Below, piece by piece: positions 13,672 to 27,130 of a stretch of 64,000 nucleotides of DNA (position 1 is its first letter; every line of letters starts with the position of its first letter). Under the pieces are notes generated by a model. That model was not told the DNA's origin and made no database searches. It saw only the letters and a program-made list of their open reading frames with translations. Position numbers and translations under genes: made by a program. This DNA comes from Parapristionchus giblindavisi. Lineage: Eukaryota; Nematoda; Chromadorea; Rhabditida; Diplogasteridae. The stretch lies in contig CALSFV010000088.1 of assembly GCA_943737045.1 (NCBI GenBank), positions 124,001 to 188,000 on the forward strand. Direction: 5' to 3'.

Positions 13672-15880
13672 TCATTCACTTTATTTTCTGGCTTCTTTTA
13701 GAGAGACATGATGTTGCATGACATTAGTATTAAAGTGTGAGACAAACATTAAAGAATGACCAGAACCATGAAATGGGATATCTATACCCACTCCACTCTA
13801 TTTATTATCGTACTATCCCGTCCAATATACCATTTATTATCAGCTATTACTAACCTTGAATTGTTGGTTATTGTGGGATATCCTCTATCCATTATAATTG
13901 ACCCCATCTACGTAGACGGGCACGCCGTTCATTCCGCTGTAATGTGATTGAAAATCAGTATACGGTATCTTTCAAAATGTGAGGCGTTATCCTACCGTAC
14001 TGCTAAATTTACCGTATCCTGGAGATCGGATCGTCTCGGGATCCTGAATTATTGATTTATTAGTATTTTATTGATCGAATGTGAAAAGTTGACTATGACT
14101 GAGTACCTACCGTTTATGTGCCTGTATTTGCTGTGACATTGCCTTCCCTCCGAGCGGTCGACCCTTAAAGTATAATAATTAATGAGTTAGTGGTTAGTAA
14201 AGGGGGGGGGGGGGTTGTTAGTGGTTAGTAGCTGGTTAGTGGTTAGTAGCAGGTTAGTGGTTAGTAGCGGGTTAGTGGTTAGTAGCGGGTTAGTGGTTAG
14301 TAATGAAGCATGCGGTTAGTACATAAAACGTTTGTTAGTATTATGAAGGTGGTTAGTATATAAAACGTGGGTTAGTAATATTTTTTTCTTCTCTTTTTTC
14401 TTCTTTTGTTCCTTCTGCTTTTTCTTCTTGCCTCCTTTCTTTTTCTTCTTTTTCCCTTCTTCTCTCTTCTTATTTTCCTCTCTTTTTTCTACTTCCTTTT
14501 TTACTTGGGCCTTCTTTTCTTCCCCTTCTTCTTTACCTACTTTTATAATAATTTGTCATAGTTGAACTCCTCGTATCTAGAGAGAAGGAATGAAATAGGA
14601 AAGAAGGGAGAAGGAATAGTAGCGACGTTATGCGTTGCGGTTTGCGAGAGCGTTTCATCTATTCTCTATCTCGCTTATTTGTGTGCATGCTATATAACAT
14701 AATTGTCGTGCAACTGTGAAATATCAACATTGAAATGACTAGTACATGAATGTGATCGAGACGAAGTTGATGATCATCGAAGATAGATAGTGCAAGAAAA
14801 GATAGACTGCTTGACTAGAAAATAATTAAATGATGAGGTTGAGTAGATGAGAATGATCTATGACGGGCTAGAGAGGCTCAATTACGATCATGCATTGGTA
14901 AAGCAGTTGGCTGAAAGATGAAAGAAAGGGATATGCAAGCACATGACGATAGGTCTTTGTCAATATTGTAGAAAACAGAGAGTAACCACTTCTCTTTGAG
15001 GGACTTGTAGTGAACACTGTGGAGAAACATGTCTCCATGGTCATAAAAGATGAGAAGAGAAGAGAAGACTTATTGAAGATAAGACTTATAGAAATGGCCC
15101 TTGTATGGGACCTCATCACGCCCAGACTAAGTCGCATAGTTGCAACCAGTCCCTCCTCAATGGTTCAGCGCGGGCAAAAAAAAAGAAACTTGAAAAATCG
15201 AAAGTGGAAAATATGAGAAAATAGAATGAAAAGCCAAAAAATGCATCCGCTTGCCGCAACGCGTATCTCGTTAGCAAGACTATTTGACAAACATGAAGTG
15301 AAAGTAATAGATATACATAAGAATTATGTGGATACAGTATGACTAGATAGGTTACGGGTTACGGTAGATAGGACTTGCATGATATGGGTAGGGGTCGTAA
15401 AATAGATGTCATATGCATATAAGTCTGATCAGTAGGTGGACATAATAATAAGGAAAATATGGAAAAAAATGGGGAATAGAGAAGGTATGATACCTTTGGG
15501 TGGCAAGTTCATAGCAAGAAATTAACAAACAGGATAGGTTTTGTATTTCTTAGAATATTGCTATTCATAGAAAGCCTAGTTAATAATAACTTTGGATTGG
15601 GGTCGCGAACATTATACAAATACTAAAGTATGGAATGATATGTAAGATATTAGCAGAATAAGATGGACATAATCATCAGAACTGTTAACGATTCGGGCTA
15701 AGAAATGCATATTTTGGGTCGTGAGATACATGGGAATGAAAGGATTGATTATATAACGAATAAAAATAATACTGGAAATATGATACATTCATAAATGAAT
15801 GTAATCTACACTATCGAGATAGGAAATAAATACGGGAATAGATTTTTTTTCATTTCTTAAACAAAAATAGGAAAAAAACA
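13672..15880. other. Spacer with minisatellite and polypyrimidine tract, no supported gene
   Basis: Contains an exon-like stretch on the minus strand near 14110-14165 (donor and acceptor present, no linked frame), the minisatellite at 14183-14370, a T/C-rich tract (14385-14535) and purine-rich DNA. Open frames here are short with low-complexity composition. Nothing firm. Confidence 0.5.
14183..14370 (+). repeat. ggttagt minisatellite with an uninterrupted G run
   Basis: An 18 bp module (ggttagtggttagtagc with small changes) repeats about five times, preceded by a G12-13 run at about 14203. It then decays into ggttagtacataaaacg modules. The G-rich TTAG core recalls a telomere-like repeat but is not the nematode TTAGGC unit. 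Confidence 0.8.
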
Positions 15881-16350
15881 TTATATGAGCACTATGAATA
15901 TTATTGTAAAGGGAATATCAAAAGGATTATAACGAAAGGGATAGTGCGGGAATATAATGGCCGTTCTTGACGTGACCTGAAAAATCAGAGATTAGTCATT
16001 TGTCAATCATATTATCACACTGTTTCTCACCTCAGCTTGGTTAATAATCGTCATTGACTTATTCAATCAGTCCGATCGATATCGTAATCATCTACCGTAA
16101 CTGTAGTTGTCGTTCGATAGAACTACCGTATTCTCTGAAAGTAATATTATTTATAGTAGTTTGGACTAACTAATGGATACTATACAAAGAAATCTAGAGT
16201 GTACTGCTGCAATCACAGTACTCTAAGAGTACCAAATGTTCGAATTCTAGTCATACCTGAGAGTTAAATTTCTCTTGATTGTCTTCGCATGAGGGAGGAG
16301 TGGTATCGATTGATTTCCCTCTTCTTCGCCTGTATTGATTTCTTGCCAAT
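15881..16350 (-). CDS. Possible two-exon gene end, unrecognised
   Basis: Exon 16350-16257 (acceptor aatttcag, donor gtatga) has one open frame of 31 codons that is Arg-rich and then polar (RGKSIDTTPPS). It ends in phase 0. The next acceptor, tttttcag at 15977, opens a frame of 31 codons to a TAA at 15881-15883. The two join in frame. The downstream part is rich in Ile/Phe/Pro and may be spurious, so confidence is low. Confidence 0.22.
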
Positions 16351-16586
16351 CTGAAATTAAGTATACATTAGTCGGTACATTTCTTCTTGCTTTCTCTGCT
16401 CTTTTTTGTCTCCTCAACTAAATGTATTTACATTATTTTTTTTCCTTTTTAATACGAACTCGGACCATATCCATCCTCCCTTTCTATCAATGCTGATCTG
16501 TGCGTGATATACTCGAATCAAAATATGAAAGTGGTTTAGTATTTTTAATACTTTTCCCATTGTACTTCGTTACCATCTATCGCACA

Positions 16587-16745
16587 TCTCTCCATCTCTC
16601 CCCTCCCTCTCCATCTCTCCCCTTCGTCTCCATCTCTCCCCTCCCTCTCCATCTCTTCCATCCCTCTCCATCTCTCCCCTCCCCCTCCCTCTCCATCTCT
16701 CCCCTCCCTCTCCATCTCTCTCTCCCCTCCCCCTTCATCTCTCCC
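16587..16745 (+). repeat. ctcccctccctctccat polypyrimidine minisatellite
   Basis: About 9 imperfect copies of a ctctcccctccctctccat module (17-19 bp). It generates Ser/Pro/Leu open frames in all plus frames that are not evidence for a gene. Confidence 0.85.
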
Positions 16746-16928
16746 ATACTTACCATGGAGTCAGGCGGAATTTCTCCCTCCAGTCATAGTCCTTCTTCAT
16801 TCACTACTTATAATTGGAGTATTGCTCGAGATGAGTCTGGTACGAATTCAGCCCATCTCATTTTGTCGGCTCTGAATATATTACAATACAATCATTGCCT
16901 TCAACCAAAAAAAGTGAAACACTGTTGA

Positions 16929-17820
16929 CAAATTTTGACAAAATTTGCTAAAAGTTCGCAAGATTTTAAAATCTTTTATTCGATGCTTAATAGAGCATTT
17001 GTGTGTTTCTCCAATAGACCTATGGAGAGAAGTATTGAAATAATTCACATAGTTTTGTAAAACTGGTATACGGTAGGGTTTCTATTGTATACATGTTTTG
17101 CAGTTTGGGTCATTCCATGAACCTAAGTATTCGATGTAGGGAGTCATGTAATGACAGATACATTCATTGGGGAAGAAATCACTATTGGATCACATTTACA
17201 GTAATAATCTACAGTATGGTATAGTGTACCGATTTTCTCGCGATTAATTATTTCTCTTTTAATGCATTACACAAACACATCCACTCTAAAAACAAACATG
17301 TGCTATTTTGTGAAGTTTTTATCAAATTTTGTCAGAATTTGTCCCAAATGTTTCACTTTTATTTCGTTTTGATGGTAGTTATTTAATTGTATATACTATT
17401 CCAATCTAGTTATAGTTTTGATCAGCGAATCAAGTATTATTGAGACCATTTGTGTTAGAATCAGAATGGTACTCGATTCAAGGTTGTTTATCTATTCAGT
17501 ACTATGGATACTCGATGTGCTTACCTCTCTATCTTCATCTTCTACATCATCTCTCCACTCTATGAAGTTTCTTCTCTATCTCCTCTCCATGGTCTCCATA
17601 AGTGTGTCTTCTTCATCTCCTCTCCATAGTCCATGAATGTCCTCCTCCTCCTCTCCTCTCCTCTCCTCTTGGCTACCTCCCACTCTCTTATGACTCCCCC
17701 TTCGTGATCCCCCAAATCGTTCCGGTTCAACCGCAGTTCAAAAAGTGAAAGATCACGTGAGCAACGTACAATTGTCACGTATGTCAGCTAGTTTCAATTG
17801 TCAGTTAGCAAAATATAATT
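16929..17820. other. Spacer without supported gene
   Basis: AT-rich DNA with a ctcctctcct run (17641-17670). Short Ser/Leu-rich open frames near 17418-17636 have no linked splice structure. Nothing else seen. Confidence 0.4.
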
Positions 17821-18315
17821 GTCAGAAAAATTGTCACGTATGATCATAAACTTTGATAACTAATTCTTTCTCAGTCGATAGTTTGAAGTAAGCAATATGT
17901 CAGACGGCACAACGTTTAGACATGGCTATTCAGAAGACTATTCCTGTCACATTTCTGAATGTTGTTCCGCTAGTAGAGAACGCATATCAACTGTTCTGAC
18001 CGTTCTTGTTTCCGCCTAACCACCTACCCCCCTTCTCGGCTCATCTAGAGTCAGCCCAACGTTGTCAAGTCTCAGAATTTCAACTACTTTTCCTCCGAAC
18101 ACACCCAAATTTCGCTCATTGACTGTTACTTTTCCATAGACCATACTATTTGAACAAGTGGAAGTTATTATAAACTAATATATTAGAATAGGATCAACGA
18201 ATATAAATCGAAATGATAATGAAATAGATGAGAGATATTGGGAAGAACAAAGGGAATATAAAGTGGGGAAAGAGAAATGAGAGGGGGAGGAAGGGAAATG
18301 GATGAGGAAGTGGTG

Positions 18316-18663
18316 ATGATCATGAAGATCACATAATAGTCGATGACGTCATCAGAAGATGGCGTTGTTGATCGAGTAGACGAAAGAGGCGTCGATGAGT
18401 ATTGAAACCTAGAATGAATCAATCGATTAAATGATTCATAAGCTATCCTATTCTTACCATCGACTAACTCCTTCGTTCTGCGAAGAGGGATCATGAAGAT
18501 CCTTCACAAAATAGTCGATGACGTCATCCGAAGATGACGTTATTGATCGCGTAGTCGAAAGAGGCATCGGTGGTTATTGGAACCTAGAACGAATCAATCG
18601 ATAAGATTATTCTTGAGCTATCATATTCATACCGTCGACTAACTCCTTCATCCTGTGAAGACG
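18316..18663. repeat. Two tandem copies of a 174 bp segment
   Basis: The segment atagtcgatgacgtcatc..gaagatg, followed by cctaga..gaatcaatcgat and ..cgactaactccttc, occurs at 18316-18489 and again at 18490-18663. Each copy contains one TGACGTCA palindrome (18344 and 18518) and a candidate minus-strand intron with intact GT and AG. Confidence 0.85.
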
Positions 18664-18676
18664 GAGCTTCGGTGGC

Positions 18677-19408
18677 CTATCGAGCCGATCGAGTGCTGTA
18701 AAATTTTCGATTTATTAGTTCAGTCTAGATTGTACTACCGTAGTCTGGCATATATCAAACTACCGTAATATTCTGTGCCAGCCGTGCTTACCAGTAATAC
18801 GTGAGCACTCCAGGCAGTGGGGATGCGCCCCACTCGGGATCCTGTCCCACGCTAGTTTGACTTAGCGGGAACTTGAAGAGAAGATCTTCGTCACGTGTTG
18901 CATGTCGGTGATCCTGAATTGGGAAAGATTAATTGTTGGAATTTAATCACTTGGTGCTAGGTTGCTGTAGTTTGATTAACGATAAACTAAGGTAAACTTA
19001 CAATGTGATTTTCTCTATAGATGAGTGAAGTAGGTACTTCACAACTCGAATGACGGCACATGGAGTCCGTCATGAGTGAAACCGATTCTGGTCATATATG
19101 GCTGAAATGAGCATTGATCAATATAGATTGTAGATTTGATACCGAATTGATCAATTTTTAGAATTCTGAATATGCTTACCTAGAATCGCGTGTAGATATC
19201 CAAATGTTGGAGAGATGTTGCTTGGACCTCCTTTCCTAAGATACGACAATGCTTATAATTGACCAGATGAGTTACCGTATATGTATCGGTCTCCTTACCG
19301 TATCTGGATCCGCCCTAACATCAGGGAAAGTGGGAGGTCCCGTACACCTTTATCTTCCCGTAGATAAAGATGAACGGGATCGGGCCGGATGATGAAAACG
19401 TCTTGATT
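18677..19408 (-). CDS. 3' part of an unrecognised multi-exon gene (five exons)
   Basis: Minus-strand exons 19408-19299, 19235-19180, 19087-19002, 18913-18792 and 18695-18677 join with GT-AG introns and consistent phases (2, 1, 0, 2). They encode about 130 residues ending in TAG. Recognisable stretches are FIIRPDPVHLYL, GGPSNISPTFGYLHAIL, DEDLLFKFPLS and GASPLPGVLTYY. The third exon requires the acceptor at accag/aatcgg instead of the closer ttcag, because the latter runs into a stop. The first exon begins at phase 0 directly after an in-frame TAG of the intron, so an upstream exon must exist; I did not find it. No family recognised. Confidence 0.45.
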
Positions 19409-19635
19409 CTATCAATAGAATCAGCTAAATGGAATCATATATAAATGAATGATTTAAATGATTGTAGATCAGAGATCAAATGTTAAAGATAACAATGGGT
19501 ACACGAACCCAGGAGGGAGGAATACATACAATAAATACACAAAAAAATCTTTATAAGCGATGTAAAAACAGCCGTGGATGACTCATCCACAGCACGAAGA
19601 CGATAATATATAATAAATTACAAATAATTAAACAG

Positions 19636-19642
19636 TACTAAA

Positions 19643-19695
<53 letters not shown>

Positions 19696-19742
19696 TAATA
19701 ACAATAACAATAATTATAATAAGAATAATAAAAATAATTAGA
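19636..19742 (+). repeat. (ATA)n microsatellite
   Basis: About 100 bp of nearly uninterrupted aat/ata triplets, decaying into aac and aag variants at the right end. Confidence 0.95.
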
Positions 19743-20540
19743 TAAATTATATTATTAACGAAGAGAGGGAGAAAATATTTTAAAAGATTGGGTGGTAGAG
19801 AGCAAGGGTGTTAACAACTCTATGTTTCAAATAGTAAGTGGTCTTTATACACAACATATTTTCAGTCAATGAGCGATTTATTTTTTTAAATTGAATATTT
19901 TTTATATTTTTTTCTTTTTTAATTGATTGAAGCCTTAAAAGGTTCATTATGCAGTTGAAATTCCGAGACTTGACAGCGTTGGGCTGACTCTAGATGAGCC
20001 GAGAAGGGGGGTAGGTGGTTAGGCGGAAACAAGAACGGTCAGAACAGTTGATATGCGTTCTCTTCTAGCGGAACAACATTCAGAAATGTGACAGGAATGG
20101 TCTTCTAAATAGCCATGTCTAAACGTTGTGTCGTCTGACATATTACTTACTTCAAACTATCGACTGAGAAATAATTAGTTATCAAAGTTTATGATCATTT
20201 TTCTGATATTTTCTCATGTACTTCAATTATCGATTGAGAAACTGTCAGCCATCAATATCTCTAGTATATGATTGATCGATAATCTATTTAAAAAAATCTA
20301 AAAACCGGAGCGATATGGGGAATGTAGGGAGCCAACTTAGAGGGAGGAAACAAACCATTTGTTGTTGTTTTTTTTATTTCGAATGCGTTTGCTGTAAAGG
20401 ACAGCCATTTTTATACAGAAACAAAAAGAAATTTTAAATTAAAAAAATGGTAGCAGTTACTGCATAGATTGTCAAAAATTGTTCAAAGAAACACGGCAAT
20501 TACTGCCATTGAATAGAGAAATGGTATATATTGAACTAAC

Positions 20541-20661
20541 CAGGGAGAGGAGGAGGAACGGCAGAGAATGTAGATGACGTTGTTGATGATTGGGGAGACC
20601 ATGGAGAGTGACGAGTGAGAATGATGATGGGAGATGGAGAGATGGGAGAGTCCGAGAGAAC
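20541..20661 (-). other. Exon-like Ser/Pro/Thr-rich open segment
   Basis: On the minus strand, acceptor tattcag at 20662 is followed by a 121 nt open segment (VLSDSPISPSP... PPPLP) and donor gttagt. Composition is Ser/Pro-rich. It cannot be linked by phase to the gene at 18677-19408. It may be a real exon of an unlinked gene. Confidence 0.25.
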
Positions 20662-20979
20662 CTGAATAAAAACATTGCAATACGGTGTTTAGATTAATCG
20701 ATTTTTGTATGTTTTCGATATCGAAAATATTTGCTATGTAAGATCTGGTCCACTTTTAACACTGCAGCCCGTCTAGAGTTTCGGTAGATCTATCGGTTTT
20801 ATCCATCTATCTATCCAGTATTATGTACTTTTATCGCATTACCCTTTTTCACCGTACCTTGATTGTGCAGATCGAACTTTGGGATGAGTCAGGTAATTAC
20901 GTCTGCTCATCCCCATAATGACTGGCCAGCCAACAGTGCGATGAGGTAGATGAGAGATGGGCATCTAGAATATTCTATC

Positions 20980-22080
20980 CATTGCTCTTATCACTATACC
21001 CCATGCTACTCCTCTATCCAGTATTCCCTTTGTCTACTGTTTATTGCTCATATGTTCCGTACCTTGGCAGATTAGAGGTTGACATAGGATGGTACTTGTA
21101 CAACTTTAGTCCATCCTTCAATATATATGTCGATCTATATGTTATCGTCCATATTTCCCTCTTAAAGATGTGCAAATTCACAATAAATTTATCAATGATA
21201 AAATCTACCTTTGCAGTGAACGTCTATACGGCCTTCGAGGATTACGGTAGAGTGACGATAATTACAGCAATTACGGTAGCAATTACGGTATCCAGACGAT
21301 ACTGTAAGAGGATGATTAATGGTATTATTTTATTTTGTTTTGATTTGATCTTAGGCAAATATTCTATATATTTACCTTATCCATTCATTCATTTTATTCA
21401 ATCTGTTATGTATTCCTTATTTATGTATTCAGATATCCTCTATATCATCTATGTTTCTCCTTCCACAATCAATAATCCCTTCCATTATCTTCATCCAAAA
21501 TCGATCAATCAATCGCTATTCGTATTGTTACTTCGCCAGACTTCAATCAATCAATTAATCAATTAATATTCATTCCTGTAAGTACATCCGTATTTCAGAA
21601 TTAATATTTTATAGTTGATTGTACCTCGTGGGACGTTTTCTCTATCAATTTCAATCGATAATATATTAGGGGCTCTTTACTTCATTATCATGCAGTATCA
21701 CTACATATGATGCATCAATGCAAATATTCTGTAATCAATTAATCAATATTATATAGTTGGATTAGTTTACATACCTTGTGTGTAGTATTAGATTTATAAG
21801 AATTATCATTTAATGCTTCACCGCATCCTCTACTTTATAGATGAACATCACATCGATCACTTTCTTCTTTTTTCGATAAATCAATCGATATTTGTGATGT
21901 TACTTCGTCGGACTTTAATCAGTCAATCAATATTCATTCCTGTAAGTAAATACTTTCGTGGTATTTAAGAATTACTATGTTATAGTTAATAGTACCTCAT
22001 GGAACGTTTTCTCTATCAATTTCAATAGATAATATATTAGGGGCTCCTTACAGTATTCTCATACAGTACCAATTCGAGAA

Positions 22081-22122
<42 letters not shown>

Positions 22123-22900
22123 GCCTGTAAGTGGTACTATGAGAATGTCTATAACTGATTCCTTATCATTTCGACTTCCAATAGATAAATAATACATCTT
22201 AGCTCATGATTTCTTTTTCAGATCACCTTCTATCCACATTATTGATTGATGTTTGATCAATATTCGGATAATATATTCTTGGATCCTCTAGGCTATCAAC
22301 ATTACAGGTACGCGTGGACACTGAAATATAATCAATAAAATAGTTTTGACATGAAGGTGATCATCACAATTTATTGATTGATTTATGCTTACCTGTAGTT
22401 GTTGTACATTCCTATACACATTAGATTAATCGATATCAATCCATACATATATCCATATCCATGGACGCAATGGGTACTATACTATTTCATTCCTGAAAGT
22501 AAGATAATGAGAGGATTTCATACAGTGATTCGTTAATCGAGGGATTCATGCTATTAGTCATTAATCAATCAATAATTAAATCACACAGTAAGAAATGTAA
22601 TTGTGTCTATCTGTCATATTCTACACTTCAAACCGTTTGAATTTTCGTCGCTCATACTATAGGGCCAAAATAATCTACGAGAGTGATCATTTGAAGATAT
22701 TCAAGATATCATACCTTATTTATTATTCTTTTCAAATATTTTCCTTTCAGATTAATCGATAATTCATCCATTCTTCATACACCACGTCTATCAATTCAAC
22801 GGTAATACCTTTAATTGTAAGTATTATTTTTAAGTAATTGTTCTGGACAAATATATCGAGATTTGATCTTTGATCTCTGTACATACCTGCCGTTGTTGTC
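20980..22900. repeat. Segmental duplication, copy 1 (pairs with 23530-24690)
   Basis: Blocks shared with 23530-24690 in the same order and orientation: attccctttgtctac.gtttattgctcatatg (21027 and 23551); attcctgtaagt ... acctcgtgg.acgt (21565, again at 21930, and 24030); and agatatcataccttatttatt.ttcttttca (22696 and 24453). The middle block is present twice in copy 1. Open frames in it, including one of 194 codons at 20982-21566, are not preserved in copy 2, so I do not call a gene. Confidence 0.8.
22083..22119 (+). repeat. (TA)n microsatellite
   Basis: About 37 bp of pure TA inside the middle block of the segmental duplication; the second copy near 24178 has only a short TATATATA. Confidence 0.95.
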
Positions 22901-23529
22901 GTGGGGAATGGTCGCTAATGATTATCTTCATCAAATATACATCATTGGCGATGCGCATGTATTCATTGACTCCTGAAATAATCTATTCAATATCTAAATG
23001 ATCCGAGAGTTGAAGTCCTCTCCCCGCTCTATCAAATACATTCGAAGCACTAAATCACATAGTTAAGTAATGCCTTGTCATTAAAATGAGAATAATAATC
23101 TCCAGTAATCAATCCTAATCAATCAATAATTTTGTCTCACTTTTAATGGCATTCATGTAGATGCTCTTTCTCTCTTCTCTTATAGTGAAGATGAGGCAGA
23201 TACAATATCTCCTTTCCTTACTTTCTCATACAGTATGACGATACTGTACAGTAATACAGCACACAATCTATGCAGTTGCTCCAAGCCGAGCCTCTTATCT
23301 CGAGCTTAAACGATTATCGATTAGTTTGTGATCTTTGATCTTTGATCGTTGCTCTTACCAACATCTGCAGCAACTTCGACTTCTAAATAAAATTCTTCAC
23401 TATTTCATATTTAATATAAGTGATATCTCCTTTGATTCATTCTGCCTTCTTCTTCTATAAAGATCAAAGATCAAATGACCAAAAATCATGCGATGCTACT
23501 TCCTATCTCATGAAACCACTAGAACGATA

Positions 23530-24690
23530 GATTATTCTCTATCCGATATTCCCTTTGTCTACGGTTTATTGCTCATATGTACCGTACCTTGGCAGATTAG
23601 AGATTGAAATGGGATGGTACTTGTATAACTTTAGTCCATCCTTCATGATATGTATCGATCAATATCAATCATCCATATTATCCTCCTAAAGATGTGCAAA
23701 TTAACAATAAATTAATAAATGATAAAATGTACCTTTATAGTGAAGACGCGTATACGGTTACTTCGTCCATCGTAGATTACGGTCGATGACGATATTACGG
23801 TATCGAAGAGACAATCACAATGATACTGTAACAGGATGATTAATGGTATTATTTTATTTTATTTTAATCTTCTATATATTTACCCTTTCCATTCATTGTT
23901 CTGATTCTGTGTGACGTCTTATTCATTTTTTTTCAGTTATTCTCTTTATCGAATCTTCTTTATTCTTCGAAAATCGATAAATCGATCGATCTTCACACTA
24001 TATCTTCGTCTTTTCAATCAATCAATAATTATTCCTGTAAGTTCGTGGTATTTAAGAATTAATATGTTATAGTTAAATGTACCTCGTGGAACGTATTCTT
24101 TTTGTCCATTTAATCGATAATATAGTAGGTGTACGGTAACTTTACCGTATCCTCATACAGTGCCACTTCGATAATTATATATATTAGAGCCTGTAAGTGG
24201 CATAATGAGAATGAGTATAACTTGTATGAGTATTCCTCATTACTCCATCTATCAGTAGATAAATAATACCTCTTATAGTTAGCTCATCATTTCCTTTTCA
24301 GATCAACTTCAATCGAAAGTATTGATCCTCTTGTCGTCTCACATGGAATCCGTATTTCTTCACTTCAAAGTACGGTTTCACGGTTACTGTAGTTTTCTTA
24401 GACTACTGTAAGAATGGGAGTGAATGTACGTAATAAATGTGAGAGAGAAAGAAAGATATCATACCTTATTTATTGTTCTTTTCATATTTCTACATTGTTC
24501 TTTCAGAAAAATCGATCTCCTGTTTCCTTTTCCTTCTTCATTTATAACTATTTATTCGATGGCGATACCTATAATTGTAAGCATTATTTTTAAACAATTT
24601 TTCTGGACAATTATATCGAAATTTGATCTTTGATCTGTAAATTGAGAGTTGATCTTTGATCTCTGTACTTACCTGATATCGTAGTCTTGG
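23530..24690. repeat. Segmental duplication, copy 2
   Basis: Diverged partner of 20980-22900 (shared blocks listed there). It lacks the second middle block and is therefore shorter. Confidence 0.8.
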
Positions 24691-25773
24691 GAAAACAGGC
24701 GCTAATTAGTATGTTCTATAGCGATTATCTTCGTCTAGGTTGTTCACATAGTACCGTAGATTGTGAACATAACATATTATATGTATATATAACTTTCTAC
24801 ATGAATCGATCAGTATTCAATACAGTGAGCATTCGGTATTATTTCTGCGATTATTTAAATTCATTAGATTATTGTAAGAATAATAATTGAAAGACTATGA
24901 TGAATGACTGTTTCTATTTCAGAAATCAATTGTTGTATATTGGATGAAGAAATAAACTAACCTATATATAAATCATTAAATCATCCATTTGATATGAAAT
25001 AGTTGGTTGGTTCAGTCATAAAACTACTATATTAATAAGTAGAGGGATCTGAATGAATGATATTACGGTATTGTCATAGTGTTTAACATTATTGATTTAC
25101 TTTTTCTCACCTTTCTTCTCCTCTCCTGATAATAACAAAAAACCTTATAACAATAACAAAAAATGTAGCAATTGCTTGTTGATTTATCTCTGTAATGAAA
25201 GTTAATTATGGTGTGTAGAGAATTTGATGCTGTTTATATATTACAAAGATAGTATCATTAAATGATAGACCAAACATTAGTGATCGGATCTGTTCATAAT
25301 GATCTCTCAATGGTTGATCAAGAACTAAATAGTTTGTGAAATTAAGAGAGATCATTCACTTTTTCTGTTCCTTTCATTTAATAATATTCAAATAGTTGAT
25401 TTCAGGTTTCATACAAGTGAGTAATGTAAAGTGAACCTACCCGTTCTTTCATTCTACTCTGGATGAACATGATCATCTCTAATAGAAGATCATTCAATAA
25501 ATCTCCGAGGTTGGAAATTAATCATTAAAACATCGATTTAATATTGAATACTTGGTTGGTTCAGTCATAAAACTACCAAATTAACGAGTAGAGGGATCTG
25601 AATGAATGATATTACGGTATTGTCATAGTGTTTAACATTATTGATTTATTTTTCTCACCTTTCCTCTCCTCTCCGCAAAATAACAAAAACTTAACATATA
25701 ACAAAAATATAACACTAGTCCATTTATTTATCTCTGTAATGAAAGTTAATTATGGTGTGTTGATAATTTGAAT

Positions 25774-25806
25774 CATACGTGGGCAGCCTTTGTCGCTGGT
25801 TAGACG
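25774..25806 (+). mobile_element. Terminal fragment of the catacgtgggcggc MITE
   Basis: The sequence starts catacgtgggcagcctttgtcgctgg, the left-end sequence of the element at 27424, then diverges. Confidence 0.5.
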
Positions 25807-26814
25807 CAAATTATTAATGATTAGAAGGATCTGAATGAATGATATTACGGTATCGTCATAGTGTTTCACATTATTGATTTATTTTTCTCACCTTTCTTCT
25901 CCGCTCGTCATAATAACAAAAAGTTATAACAATAACAAAAATATAACAATAGTTTATTGATTTAACTCTGTAATGAAAGTTAATTATGGTATAGTATCAT
26001 TAAATGATAGTCAAAAGATTTGTGATCGGATCTGTTCATAATGATCTCTCAATGGTTGATCAACAACTAAATAGTTTGTGAAATTAAGAGAGATCATTCA
26101 CTTTTTATGTTCCTTTCATTAAATAATATTAAAATTGTTGATTTCAGGTTTCATACAAGTGAGTAACGGAAGCTAAACCGACCTTTCCTTCTTTCATTCT
26201 AAGGAATAGAAGATCATCTCTAATAGAATATCAATCAATAATGGTTCGTTGAGAGAAACATCTAGCCGGGAGAGTATACAAGTAGCAATAACAATCGGCA
26301 TATGTACGACCTGTAATCAGAGTTTGCAATGCATTTGAATAGAGTTTGTATAGTGGACTAAGGGAAAACATGTCTACAAACAGTTTTGTGTTGTTCAAAA
26401 CTGTCTCTTCATGATCTATTGACGGTAGATTAACAACGGTATAGTATGTAAAATGAAGAGACCATTCATTAGGATGATGACTTTGATTAAACAATAGTAC
26501 TCATTACCTGTTGAAGTCAGGTTTCGTGTAGATGATAATGTGTACCATTAGAGTTTGGTATTATCTCCCTCCATTCAAAAGAACAACAAAAACAAAACGA
26601 AGTGTATGTATGACGAAGATCTGAATTAAGAATACGTTATGATTAGATTAAGAACATTACAGTAGTTACAATGATGATTGAGCTAATGAATTAGAATACT
26701 CACATATAGTCATCTTCTCGAATAGCAAATAGAGTAAAGTAGATATCATAAATAACATAACAATGAAAATTCATTAATCAATAAATCGATATTCGCTCCT
26801 GTGTCCTGAATTAT

Positions 26815-27130
26815 GTTATTGTAAAACAATCTCCATATTTAGTTAGAAGTTTGTTTATTATGAATGACCGGTAGAGTTCATTGTTAAAGGTGTCTCATGT
26901 TTATTTGTCAATATTTTCTTTTTATTAAATCAAATTAAAAGATGATCTAAGTAATGACCAGTTGATTTCAGGTCTCGTTCATCTATACTTATTGAATACT
27001 CACAGCGAACAGCTTCTTCTTTAACAAGAGCATGAAGATGAAGAAGAGGTGAGGAGCATTTAATGAGTATTATTGAATAGATGAACAGTGATCTGAAATA
27101 AGTGAGGTTACGGTAGCTTGTCATAGAGGT
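26815..27130. repeat. Dispersed duplicate, pairs with 29690-29950
   Basis: Blocks tgaatgaccgg.agagttcat, gtctcatgtttatttgtcaatattttc and ttgatttcaggtctcgttcatcta occur in the same order at about 26860-27000 and 29700-29830, with a shared gaggttacggtagct at the right end. Confidence 0.8.

Larger units (their letters stand above)
17821..20217. mobile_element. 2.4 kb segment bounded by about 265 bp inverted arms
   Basis: Left arm 17821-18085 and right arm 19954-20217 are reverse complements with scattered mismatches and one 10 bp indel near the outer end (for example, gccgagaagggggg on the right against ccccccttctcggc on the left). The interior carries the five-exon gene end at 18677-19408, a 174 bp tandem duplication and an ATA microsatellite. 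No transposase is visible. It may be a non-autonomous TIR transposon or an inverted segmental duplication; target-site duplications are not clear. Confidence 0.75.

Noticed and set aside
20982..21566. 194-codon plus-strand open frame.
   Set aside because: Hydrophobic, Ser/Ile/Tyr-rich composition typical of AT-rich DNA, and the frame is not kept in the duplicate at 23530-24000.
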